A DNA stretch of 9,912 nucleotides from Pullilachnospira_A gallistercoris (GCA_018712125.1 DVHM01000044.1:1-9912); one strand, 5' to 3'. Counted from the first letter of the stretch, positions 1 through 6,967 are shown. The notes: a model not told the origin generated them from the sequence alone. Program-made: numbers and translations.

Positions 1-132
1 GTTTTCAATGTCATTTTGCCGGAGATGGTCTACACCATTCTGGTATCCATCTTTCTCTATTATCTGATTCTCAAGGTAAATCAGTGGCTGGAGAAAGAAA
101 ACAGAAGGAGCGCAGATAGATTTGTTGGATAA
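1..132 (+). CDS. mreD: Rod shape-determining protein MreD, C-terminal end (partial)
   Basis: Only the last 43 codons are inside the window, read in frame 1 to a TAA at 130-132. The visible peptide contains a PEMVYT motif followed by a hydrophobic segment (about residues 10-27 of the fragment) and a charged tail (LEKENRRSADRF). This fits the last membrane helix and cytoplasmic tail of MreD, the multi-pass membrane protein that links MreB filaments and MreC to the elongation-specific wall synthases. The identification rests mainly on position: it lies directly upstream of PBP2, as in mreBCD-mrdA clusters, and its end overlaps the PBP2 start by 11 bases. The fragment is too short for family assignment by sequence alone. 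Confidence 0.8.
   Translation, partial: VFNVILPEMVYTILVSIFLYYLILKVNQWLEKENRRSADRFVG
105..127 (+). promoter_or_regulatory. Ribosome binding site and TTG start region of PBP2
   Basis: AAGGAG at 105-110 lies inside the mreD coding sequence, 11 bases before a TTG at 122 and 14 bases before a second TTG at 125. The PBP2 frame is open only back to a TAA at 77-79 and has no ATG or GTG between that stop and 122, so a TTG start is the best choice. The spacing is rather long, which together with TTG suggests modest initiation, possibly coupled to termination of mreD at 132. Confidence 0.55.
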
Positions 133-2959
133 TAATAAGCTGAAAAATTTTTTCTCAGGGATTCTGGCTTCCCGTACCCGGGTCATGATCGTTCTGATGA
201 TTGTCTTCGCCATGATTCTGGGCTGCCGCCTCTTTTATCTTCAGGTAATCGAAGGAAAGCAGTATCAGGAAAATTACAACCTGACCGCGGAGCGCACGGA
301 GACCATCGATGCCACCAGAGGCAATATCTATGACCGAAACGGCAATCTGCTGGCTTACAATGAGCTGACCTACGCCGTTACCATCGAGGACACCGGTACA
401 TACACGGATACCGATGAAAAAAACAAAAAGCTGAACGCGGAGATTTCCTCCATCATCGAAAATCTGGAGGCAAACGGCGATGCCATCGACAATGATTTCG
501 GCATTTCCCTAAACGACGCGGGAGAGTACGAGTTCATTCATGAGGGCACTTCCCTGCAGCGGTTTCGGGCAGATATCTTCGGGCACAGTTCCATCAACGA
601 TCTGAAATACAATGACCGGTACGATATTGATGAAGCCAACGCCACAGCGGATGAGATCATGGAATACCTGATCAGTGATCGCTTTGACATCTCGAAAGAT
701 TACGACAAGGCCATGCAGTACAAGATTGCCATCGTGCGCTACAACATGAGCCTGAATACCTTCCAGCGCTATATCTCCACCACTATTGCCAGCGATGTGT
801 CCGACGAGACCGTCGCCTATATCCGGGAGAACCAGAACACGCTGACCGGGGTGGATGTGGAACAGAAATCCGTCCGCAGATACGTGGACAGCGAGTATTA
901 TTCCCATATTATCGGTTATATCGGTCCGATCTCCACCGACGAATATGAGGAACTGAAAGACACCGGCGACTATGATACCACCGATGTGATCGGAAAGGCC
1001 GGTATCGAACAGTATATGGACAGCTATCTGAGAGGAACCAAGGGCTCAGAGACTGTGTATGTGGACAACGTGGGCAATCCCCTGCAGATTATCGATCATA
1101 AGGATGCCGTTTCCGGCAACGATGTCTATCTGTCCATTGACAAGGATCTGCAGGCGGCTGTCTACAATCTGCTGGAACAGAAGATCGCCGGTATCGTCTA
1201 CTCGAAAATACAGAATATCCGGGAATTCCACGCCACCGAAAATACGGAGGGCTCCGATATTCCGATTCCGATTTACGACGTATATTTTGCTCTGATTGAC
1301 AACAACCTGATCGACACGGATCATTTTTCCGCTGAGGATGCCACGGACACGGAACGCTATATGCTCCAGGCTTTCGAGAACCGGAAAGCCTCAGCGATCG
1401 CGGGCATTCAGGACGAGCTGACCGCGGCTTCTCCGTCTGTCTACAGTGACCTGACAGAGGAGTATCAGGCGTACTGTACCCGTATTGCCACCATGCTGCG
1501 GGAGCAGGGAGTCATCAATTCCGACGCCATCGACCGCACCGACGAGGTCTATCAGGCATGGACAAGCGAGAGCCTGAGTCTGAAGGATTACCTGACTCAC
1601 GCCATCGAACAGGATTGGGTGGATATTACCCTGTTCGCCCAGGATCAGAAATATGTAGATACCGATGAACTCTACAGCGCGCTGGTAACCTATATTCTGG
1701 AACAGCTCCAGACCGACAGCGGCTTTGAGAAACTGGTGTACCAGTACCTGATTCTTCAGGATCAGATTACCGGCAATCAGCTCTGCCTTGTTCTCTATGA
1801 ACAGGGGATTCTTCCCTGGGATGAGTCGGCTTATCAGTCTCTCCGCTCCGGCGGTATGTCAGCCTTCAATTTCCTGCGGGAAAAGATCCGCACTCTGGAG
1901 ATTACGCCGGCGCAGCTGGGACTGGAACCGAGTTCAGGATCCTGTGTCATGATCGACACCAACACCGGCGAGCTTCTGGCCTGCGTGACCTATCCCGGCT
2001 ACGACACAAACCGGCTGGCGAACACGATGGATTCGGATTATTACAGTTATCTGAACCAGAATCTGTCCAATCCGCTGTACAACCACGCGACACAGCAGCG
2101 CACGGCGCCCGGATCCACCTTCAAGATGGTTACCGCCACCGCGGGCCTGACGGAGGGCGTAATTACCACGACCTCAACCATCCAGGGCCGTGGCATTTAC
2201 GAGAATGTCAGCAACCATCCGCGATGCTGGATCTATCCCAGGACGCACGGTGTCATCAATGTTTCCCAGGCGATCCGGGATTCCTGTGACTACTTCTTCT
2301 ACGAGGTGGGATTCCGTCTGGCCGGATCCGGAAATTACAGCGACGCGGCGGGCATCGAGAAGATCCAGAAATACGCCGCTATGTACGGCCTGACGGAGAA
2401 GACCGGCATTGAGCTGGTGGAGAACACCTCCCAGATTGCCACGGAATATCCGGTTATGGCCGCCATCGGACAGTCTGACAACAACCTGACCACCATCGGT
2501 CTGGCCAGATATGTGACAGCGGTAGCCACCAGCGGAACCGTATACAATCTGTCCTTGCTGAACAAGGTAACCGACAAGGACGGAAACGTGCTGGAAACCT
2601 TCGGCTCCAGTGTGAAAAATCAGATCGACGTGCTGGACGCCTCCGAGTGGAATGCAATCCATTCCGGTATGCGGATGGTGGTGGAAAACAGCAGCGCCTT
2701 CCGTAATTTCTCGGTAAACGTCGCCGGAAAGACCGGTACTGCCGAGATCGACGGTCATCCGAACCACGCGCTGTTTGTGGGGTACGCTCCCTATGAGAAT
2801 CCTCAGATCGCCCTCGCGACCAGGATTACCTACGGATATACTTCCTCCAACGCGGCTGCGCTTTCCAGAGATATTCTGGACTACTATTTCAACGGTTCCG
2901 GAAATATCTTAAACGGACAGGCCAGCGAAGTGGCGGGCGGAAACGACGTGAGCGATTAA
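122..2959 (+). CDS. mrdA: Penicillin-binding protein 2, elongation-specific D,D-transpeptidase (long form)
   Basis: This is a class B penicillin-binding protein that cross-links peptidoglycan outside the membrane as the partner of RodA during side-wall growth. One membrane helix (about residues 19-41) anchors it. The pedestal region begins with RGNIYDRNG near residue 66. The transpeptidase domain has the full active-site set: STFK with nucleophile Ser665 and Lys668, SCD at 721-723 (the SxN box; SxD forms occur in PBP2 proteins), and KTGTAE beginning at Lys870. At 945 residues it is far longer than E. coli PBP2 (633). The excess is a block at about residues 355-604, between the DKDLQ motif (about 340) and the strand GSCVMIDTNTGE that normally follows soon after. 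The block is predicted mainly helical and soluble. The gene overlaps mreD by 11 bases and is followed by minC after 26 bases. Family and role are clear; the function of the insertion is unknown. Confidence 0.95.
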   Translation: MLDNNKLKNFFSGILASRTRVMIVLMIVFAMILGCRLFYLQVIEGKQYQENYNLTAERTETIDATRGNIYDRNGNLLAYNELTYAVTIEDTGTYTDTDEKNKKLNAEISSIIENLEANGDAIDNDFGISLNDAGEYEFIHEGTSLQRFRADIFGHSSINDLKYNDRYDIDEANATADEIMEYLISDRFDISKDYDKAMQYKIAIVRYNMSLNTFQRYISTTIASDVSDETVAYIRENQNTLTGVDVEQKSVRRYVDSEYYSHIIGYIGPISTDEYEELKDTGDYDTTDVIGKAGIEQYMDSYLRGTKGSETVYVDNVGNPLQIIDHKDAVSGNDVYLSIDKDLQAAVYNLLEQKIAGIVYSKIQNIREFHATENTEGSDIPIPIYDVYFALIDNNLIDTDHFSAEDATDTERYMLQAFENRKASAIAGIQDELTAASPSVYSDLTEEYQAYCTRIATMLREQGVINSDAIDRTDEVYQAWTSESLSLKDYLTHAIEQDWVDITLFAQDQKYVDTDELYSALVTYILEQLQTDSGFEKLVYQYLILQDQITGNQLCLVLYEQGILPWDESAYQSLRSGGMSAFNFLREKIRTLEITPAQLGLEPSSGSCVMIDTNTGELLACVTYPGYDTNRLANTMDSDYYSYLNQNLSNPLYNHATQQRTAPGSTFKMVTATAGLTEGVITTTSTIQGRGIYENVSNHPRCWIYPRTHGVINVSQAIRDSCDYFFYEVGFRLAGSGNYSDAAGIEKIQKYAAMYGLTEKTGIELVENTSQIATEYPVMAAIGQSDNNLTTIGLARYVTAVATSGTVYNLSLLNKVTDKDGNVLETFGSSVKNQIDVLDASEWNAIHSGMRMVVENSSAFRNFSVNVAGKTGTAEIDGHPNHALFVGYAPYENPQIALATRITYGYTSSNAAALSRDILDYYFNGSGNILNGQASEVAGGNDVSD

Positions 2960-2985
2960 ATCTAACCGGGGCAGGGACAGAAAAA

Positions 2986-3660
2986 ATGAAAGATTCACTT
3001 GTCATAAAGAGCAGTCCCTACGGCCTTACCCTCTACCTGAATCGGGAGATTCCCTTTGAGGATCTGGTCAGGGAAGTTTGTATAAAATTTGCGGGCGCGA
3101 AAACATTCTTCGGAAGCGCGACCCTTGCCCTGTCCTTCGAGGGCAGGGAACTGACGACGGAGGAAGCCGCCGTCCTTGTGGAGGCGGTGGAACTGAATTC
3201 TGATCTCAGGATTTCCATGGTTCTGGAAAACGATGAAACGAAAAACAGAGAAGAGAAGAAGAAAATCGACAGGATTTACTATGAAAATACGCTGGAACAT
3301 GCTAAAATTATCAGAGGAAGCATCAAAAGCGGACAGGAAGTCTCTTTTGATACCAGCGTAGTGATTCTTGGGAACGTCAAGCCCCGGGCAAAAGTGATGG
3401 CCAAAGGAAATATCATTATTTTCGGCAGCCTGGAAGGCGAGGCCCTGGCAGGCATCCCGGAGGACAACCACTGTTTCATCGTGGCGGAGGAAGTGACTGC
3501 ATCCATTGCCCAGATCGGCACCTGCAGAGATCAGCTGACACTCAACGAGAAATGGTATCGCCGGGTGCGCCGCAGAGAAAACGAAGCGCTTGCCATCGCG
3601 GTATGGCAGGACAGGCTTTGCATGGAACCTCTCAAGGGAGGACTTCTGAAAAAAATATAA
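2986..3660 (+). CDS. minC: Septum site-determining protein MinC
   Basis: MinC inhibits FtsZ polymerisation away from midcell and is recruited to the membrane by MinD. The 224 residues show the two-domain layout: an N-terminal FtsZ-inhibitory domain (about 1-85, starting KDSLVIKSSPYGLTLYL), a charged linker rich in Lys and Glu (about 85-95), and a C-terminal beta-helix domain (about 105-190). The beta-helix has the MinD-binding RSGQ region in the form KSGQ (114-117), then GNVKPRAKVMAKGNIIIFGSL and an AG motif, matching the family pattern GDVNPGAEVxAxGNIxVxGxLxG. A tail of about 35 residues rich in Arg and Lys follows the fold. The start is the ATG preceded by AGGGA with an 8-base spacer. It sits 26 bases after mrdA and 24 before minD. 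The identification is firm, although several family positions are altered (Arg to Lys in RSGQ, Pro-Arg-Ala for Pro-Gly-Ala). Confidence 0.9.
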   Translation: MKDSLVIKSSPYGLTLYLNREIPFEDLVREVCIKFAGAKTFFGSATLALSFEGRELTTEEAAVLVEAVELNSDLRISMVLENDETKNREEKKKIDRIYYENTLEHAKIIRGSIKSGQEVSFDTSVVILGNVKPRAKVMAKGNIIIFGSLEGEALAGIPEDNHCFIVAEEVTASIAQIGTCRDQLTLNEKWYRRVRRRENEALAIAVWQDRLCMEPLKGGLLKKI

Positions 3661-3684
3661 ATTCCATATGGAGGATGCAATTTC

Positions 3685-4419
3685 ATGGGTGAAGTAATAT
3701 TCATCACTTCCGGGAAGGGCGGTGTGGGAAAGACAACCGTTACCGCAAACCTCGGAAAAGAACTTGCACGATCAGATAAAAAAGTCATGCTTCTCGATTT
3801 TGACTTTGGGTTGAGAAATCTGGATATCATTCTCGGTCTGGAACAGGCCGTGGTGTACGACATTTCCGATGTCCTGGAAGGCCGGTGCCGGCTGCGCCAG
3901 GCGGTGATTCATCCCTGGAGAGATCTGCCGATGTATTTTCTGCCGGCTGCCGCTGATGCGGATTACCTGCCGGACAGCGAAAGATTCTCCTACCTGATGG
4001 AGAACCTGAAAGCCTCTTTCGACTATATTCTGATCGATTCTCCGGCCGGAGTCAGTCAACTGTTTGACATGACGGCTCCCTTTTTGACTTCCGTGATTGT
4101 GGTGGTTACTTCCGATTCCGCATCCATCAGCGACGCGTCCTATATTTTCCGAACACTTCCCGGGCAACAGCAGACCGGCCGATACCTGATCTTAAACCGG
4201 TTCCCCGCAGGAAGGTGGCAGCGCCGCCGGAGGCTGGACGCGGAGGATCTGCATCTGTTCTTTCACGTTCCGGTGCTCGGCACCGTCTATGAGGACAAGA
4301 AAGCAGGAGAGTGCACGGATTACGGTCAGCTCATGAGTGAGAAGAGCAGCGCCGCCGGACGTTCCTTCGCAAAGATCAGTCGGCGGATTCTGGACTACAG
4401 CAGTATCAACAAAGGATAG
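3685..4419 (+). CDS. minD: Septum site-determining ATPase MinD, divergent and C-terminally short
   Basis: MinD is a ParA/MinD-type ATPase that dimerises with ATP at the membrane and activates MinC. The ATP-binding parts are intact: deviant Walker A GKGGVGKTT with signature Lys11 and catalytic Lys16, the FDFGLRNLD box with Asp38 and Asp40, and the switch II DSPAG box with Asp118. Beyond this it departs from the family. The TNPE/VRDSDRI region of typical MinD reads TSDSASISDASYIF, and the distal half (Arg/Lys-rich around RWQRRRRLD) is weakly conserved. It has 244 residues against about 260-270, ending soon after the helix AAGRSFAKISRRIL that aligns with the last core helix of E. coli MinD, so the linker and membrane-targeting helix seem absent. 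The start follows GGAGGA with a good spacer. minC precedes it; rodA, not minE, follows after 16 bases. It is surely a MinD-family ATPase; normal Min behaviour is less certain. Confidence 0.85.
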   Translation: MGEVIFITSGKGGVGKTTVTANLGKELARSDKKVMLLDFDFGLRNLDIILGLEQAVVYDISDVLEGRCRLRQAVIHPWRDLPMYFLPAAADADYLPDSERFSYLMENLKASFDYILIDSPAGVSQLFDMTAPFLTSVIVVVTSDSASISDASYIFRTLPGQQQTGRYLILNRFPAGRWQRRRRLDAEDLHLFFHVPVLGTVYEDKKAGECTDYGQLMSEKSSAAGRSFAKISRRILDYSSINKG

Positions 4420-4435
4420 AAGACAGGTAGACAAC

Positions 4436-5557
4436 ATGTTTCACAATTATAAAATCAGAAATCTGAACATCAAACTTATCATAGCAGCCTTTCTGCTTAC
4501 CTTAATCGGACTGGCTGTCGTGACCAGCGCCAACTCCGATTACATGAAAAACCAGATTCTCGGTATGGCTCTCGGTCTGGCCGCCATGACCGTGGTGGCA
4601 ATGATTGATTACGATTTCATTCTGCAGTTCAGCTGGCTGTACTATGTGGGCGCAATTGTCAGTTTGCTTTTGGTGCTGGTTCTTGGCGTAGAGCGTGGCG
4701 GGGCGCAACGGTGGATTCGAATTGCAGGTTTTCAATTTCAGCCATCGGAGCTTTCCAAGGTATTGCTGATTCTCTTTTTCGCCTGTATGCTCATGCGCTG
4801 GGAGGATGAGATCAACACGCCGAAATGTCTGGTCAAGCTCGCAATTCTGGCAGGAATTCCCCTTGTTCTGATCCTGAAGGAGCCGAACCTATCCACCACC
4901 ATCGTTACCTTTCTGATCATCGCCGCCATGATTTTTATGGCCGGACTGGATTACAGGATTGTCGGGATTGTGCTGGCTGTCGCGATACCGTTGGTCATTC
5001 TGATCGTTCTTCTCGTCCTCAGCGGCCATGGCGGTTTCCTGGAAGGCTATCAGGGCAATCGTATTCTCGCCTGGCTGCGACCGGAGGATTATCCCAGTCT
5101 GGCATATCAGCAACAGAATTCCATCATGGCCATCGGATCCGGACAGATTACCGGAAAAGGCCTGTTCAACGACGCCTTTGACTCCGTAAAGAACGGCAAC
5201 TTCATCTCCGAACCTCAGACGGACTTTATCTTCGCTGTGGCTGGAGAGGAGCTTGGCTTCGCCGGAGGCATCGTTATCGTCCTGCTTCTGGCCATCATCA
5301 CAATCGAGTGTTTTCTCACAGCCAGGAAAGCCAAGGATCTTTCCGGCAAACTGATCTGTTCCGGGATTGGGGCCTGGATCGGATTTCAGAGTTTTGTAAA
5401 TATTGGCGTAGTAACCGGGCTTTTGCCCAACACCGGTCTGCCTCTGCCCTTCGTCAGCTACGGTCTTACCTCCCTGGTATCTCTCTATATCGGGCTCGGT
5501 CTCGTGCTGAACGTTGGCATGCAGGCAAAAAACAGAAACAGGAGGAGCGGTATATGA
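4436..5557 (+). CDS. rodA: SEDS peptidoglycan glycosyltransferase RodA
   Basis: RodA polymerises lipid II into glycan strands at the membrane and works with PBP2. The 373-residue protein is almost entirely hydrophobic, with about ten predicted membrane helices. SEDS hallmarks are present: GAQRWI (Trp93) followed by FQPSELSK, EPNLSTT near residue 150, the long extracellular loop with GKGLF, then EPQTDFIFAVAGEE, whose Asp263 corresponds to the essential Asp of RodA (E. coli Asp262), and the PLPFVSYG motif near the end. FtsW and SpoVE share these motifs; RodA is preferred because mreD and mrdA are in the same operon. The ATG at 4436 is chosen because it follows minD by 16 bases, has a short AGG eight bases upstream and gives a normal N-terminus; the frame is open back to 4337, inside minD, but that extension looks like a shadow. 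Its stop overlaps the next start (ATGA). Confidence 0.93.
   Translation: MFHNYKIRNLNIKLIIAAFLLTLIGLAVVTSANSDYMKNQILGMALGLAAMTVVAMIDYDFILQFSWLYYVGAIVSLLLVLVLGVERGGAQRWIRIAGFQFQPSELSKVLLILFFACMLMRWEDEINTPKCLVKLAILAGIPLVLILKEPNLSTTIVTFLIIAAMIFMAGLDYRIVGIVLAVAIPLVILIVLLVLSGHGGFLEGYQGNRILAWLRPEDYPSLAYQQQNSIMAIGSGQITGKGLFNDAFDSVKNGNFISEPQTDFIFAVAGEELGFAGGIVIVLLLAIITIECFLTARKAKDLSGKLICSGIGAWIGFQSFVNIGVVTGLLPNTGLPLPFVSYGLTSLVSLYIGLGLVLNVGMQAKNRNRRSGI
5540..5547 (+). promoter_or_regulatory. Strong ribosome binding site for the mgsA-family gene
   Basis: AGGAGGAG lies within the last codons of rodA, six bases before the ATG at 5554, which itself overlaps the rodA stop as ATGA. This fixes the start of the downstream gene and argues against a longer reading from 5308 in the same frame. 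It also suggests strong, coupled translation. Confidence 0.8.
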
Positions 5558-5949
5558 ATATCGGACTGGTAGCCCATGACTCAAAAAAGAAACTGATGCA
5601 GAATTTCTGCATTGCCTATCGCGGCATTCTGTGCAAAAACAATCTGTTCGCGACGGGAACCACAGGAAGGCTGATTGAGGAGGTTACAAATCTTTCCGTC
5701 CACAAATATCTTGCGGGACATCTGGGCGGGACCCAGCAGCTGGGAGCGCAGATCGAACACAATGAGATTGATCTGGTCATCTTTCTTCGGGATCCGCTGA
5801 GTCCGAAACCCAGAGATCCGGATGTAAACAATGTCATGCGGGCCTGCGACATGAACAATATTCCGCTGGCCACAAATCTGGCAACCGCGGAACTTCTGAT
5901 TAAATCTTTGGACAGAGGAGATCTTGACTGGCGTGAAATGTATCGTTAG
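5554..5949 (+). CDS. mgsA: Methylglyoxal synthase family protein with altered active site
   Basis: The 131-residue protein has the methylglyoxal-synthase fold signature: AHD (His8, Asp9), Lys12, the phosphate-binding ATGTTG loop at about 33-38, GGxQQLGAQI, FLRDPL, DPDV and NIPLATNLATAE. The family converts dihydroxyacetone phosphate to methylglyoxal and phosphate in the cytoplasm. Alignment with E. coli MgsA has a constant offset of 11. His19 and Asp101 are kept as His8 and Asp90, but the catalytic Asp71 is Thr60 (GGTQQ instead of GGDQQ) and His98 is Arg87 (PRDPDV instead of PHDPDV). The C-terminus is about ten residues short by that offset, so E. coli Arg150 has no counterpart. The family assignment is firm, while methylglyoxal synthesis is doubtful. 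The symbol reflects homology only. It overlaps rodA by four bases and the carboxypeptidase start by 17, so it belongs to the wall operon. Confidence 0.85.
   Translation: MNIGLVAHDSKKKLMQNFCIAYRGILCKNNLFATGTTGRLIEEVTNLSVHKYLAGHLGGTQQLGAQIEHNEIDLVIFLRDPLSPKPRDPDVNNVMRACDMNNIPLATNLATAELLIKSLDRGDLDWREMYR
5914..5935 (+). promoter_or_regulatory. Ribosome binding site deciding the carboxypeptidase start
   Basis: AGAGGAG at 5914-5920, within the end of the mgsA-family gene, lies 3 bases before a TTG at 5924 and 12 before a GTG at 5933 in the same frame. GTG is preferred because 3 bases is too close and because it yields a compact signal peptide (MKCIVRAVSCLL). Neither spacing is ideal, so the exact start stays open by three codons. 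Confidence 0.55.
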
Positions 5950-6910
5950 AGCAGTATCCTGTCTTCTGGCTGTGACGATGCTGCTGACTTTCGGCGGCTG
6001 TTCCAGCGAGACAGGAAGCTATGATATCTATCAAACTTCATATGAGTACGGACTTGTGAGCGCCACCGCGTCGGAGAAGAAAGACTATCTGTTCTCGGCG
6101 ACGGTGTGCCCGCCTTCCGCCGATATCGGCACGGACCAGGTCACTTCCCAGGTCGCCCAGGGAGCCGGCGTATTCAATACGGCCACCCGGCAGACTCTGT
6201 ACGCCCAGAATATCTCCGGGACCCTGTACCCGGCCAGCACCACCAAATTGCTGACCTTGTATGTGGCTCTGAAGTACGGCAAGCTGGATCAGGAGTACAC
6301 TGTCAGCGAGCGGGCGGTAGATCAGGCCTCGGATTCCTCCGTGTGTAATCTGGCGGCCGGCGATGTGCTGACCCTGCGCCAGTTGTTGTACGGCATGATG
6401 CTGCGCAGTGGCAATGACGCGACGGTGGCAATCGCGGAGGCGGTCAGCGGCGACGTGGAGACCTTTGTGGCACTGATGAACCGAGAGGCACTGGCGCTTG
6501 GCGCAACCCATTCCCATTTTGTCAATCCCAACGGACTGCACGACGACAATCATTACACAACGGTCTATGACATGTACCTGATCCTTCAGGAGGCCGTAAA
6601 GAATCCGGCATATCAGGAAATTCTCTGTACCACCTCCTACGATGCCGTATACCGCGGAGCGGACGGACAGCCCAAAGAACAGCAATGGGCTACCACCAAC
6701 CGGTATCTGCTGGGCTATGAGGACGCCCCGGAGGGCATCACGGTTCTGGGCGGAAAGACAGGCACCACCGGAAAGGCAAAATACTGCCTGGTACTGTTTT
6801 CCAGAAACCAGAGAAATGAGCCCATTATTTCCATCGTCTTTGGCGCTGACGGCCGATCCAATCTGTATCTGCTCATGAGCCAGATTCTGACACAGTTTGG
6901 CAATATGTAG
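5933..6910 (+). CDS. D-alanyl-D-alanine carboxypeptidase, PBP5/DacF family, putative lipoprotein
   Basis: This low-molecular-weight penicillin-binding protein removes the terminal D-Ala from peptidoglycan stem peptides outside the membrane. The 325-residue product (from the GTG) begins with a signal peptide whose end, LTFGGC, fits a relaxed lipobox, so Cys23 may be lipidated. The peptidase S11 motifs are complete: STTK with Ser102 and Lys105 (context PASTTK), SGN at 159-161, and KTGTTG from Lys275. The protein stops about 50 residues after KTG, at the end of the catalytic domain, so the C-terminal beta domain and amphipathic anchor of typical DacA/DacF are absent. Lipid attachment may replace that anchor. 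It overlaps the mgsA-family gene by 17 bases and is the last gene of the operon. The enzyme class is clear; the lipoprotein call is moderately supported because -3 is Phe, not Leu. Confidence 0.88.
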   Translation: MKCIVRAVSCLLAVTMLLTFGGCSSETGSYDIYQTSYEYGLVSATASEKKDYLFSATVCPPSADIGTDQVTSQVAQGAGVFNTATRQTLYAQNISGTLYPASTTKLLTLYVALKYGKLDQEYTVSERAVDQASDSSVCNLAAGDVLTLRQLLYGMMLRSGNDATVAIAEAVSGDVETFVALMNREALALGATHSHFVNPNGLHDDNHYTTVYDMYLILQEAVKNPAYQEILCTTSYDAVYRGADGQPKEQQWATTNRYLLGYEDAPEGITVLGGKTGTTGKAKYCLVLFSRNQRNEPIISIVFGADGRSNLYLLMSQILTQFGNM

Positions 6911-6933
6911 GCATCGGGTCCTATCCGACGCCT
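6909..6933 (+). terminator. First hairpin at the operon end
   Basis: A 9-base inverted repeat (AGGCATCGG at 6909-6917 against CCGACGCCT at 6925-6933) has a 7-base loop and a single A-C mismatch. It starts on the stop codon of the carboxypeptidase gene and has no T-run of its own. It may protect the transcript 3' end or assist the terminator that follows at once. Confidence 0.55.
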
Positions 6934-6967
6934 AAGGAGTTCTAGCATTTAGAGCTCCTTTTTCTTT
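6934..6967 (+). terminator. Rho-independent terminator of the mre-min-dac operon
   Basis: An 11-base-pair stem (AAGGAGTTCTA at 6934-6944 against TAGAGCTCCTT at 6950-6960, one G-T wobble) with a 5-base loop is followed by TTTTTCTTT. It lies 24 bases after the carboxypeptidase stop. No T-run is present in the opposite direction, so it appears to act mainly on + strand transcripts. Confidence 0.85.

Noticed and set aside
2282..2290. SCD instead of SxN in the PBP2 active site as a possible defect
   Set aside because: SxD forms occur in functional PBP2 proteins, as far as I recall including E. coli, so this is not evidence of inactivity.
2174..2767. A 197-codon open frame on the - strand inside PBP2
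   Set aside because: It lies opposite the conserved transpeptidase motifs, has no ribosome binding site or recognisable domain, and is explained by codon bias of the real gene.
4337..4435. Longer N-terminus for RodA
   Set aside because: The extension lies within minD, has no RodA character and no ribosome binding site; the ATG at 4436 gives a normal start.
4420..4435. A hidden or frameshifted minE between minD and rodA
   Set aside because: Only 16 bases separate the genes, and reading other frames across the minD end gives no MinE-like sequence.
5308..5553. Longer N-terminus for the mgsA-family protein
   Set aside because: It would overlap rodA by 250 bases, whereas the ATG at 5554 has AGGAGGAG six bases upstream and matches the family start.
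4889..5584. A 231-codon open frame on the - strand inside rodA
   Set aside because: It is a low-complexity shadow of a hydrophobic gene, with no family motifs and no start signals.
6038..6685. A 215-codon open frame on the - strand inside the carboxypeptidase gene
   Set aside because: It is antisense to active-site coding sequence and resembles no protein family.
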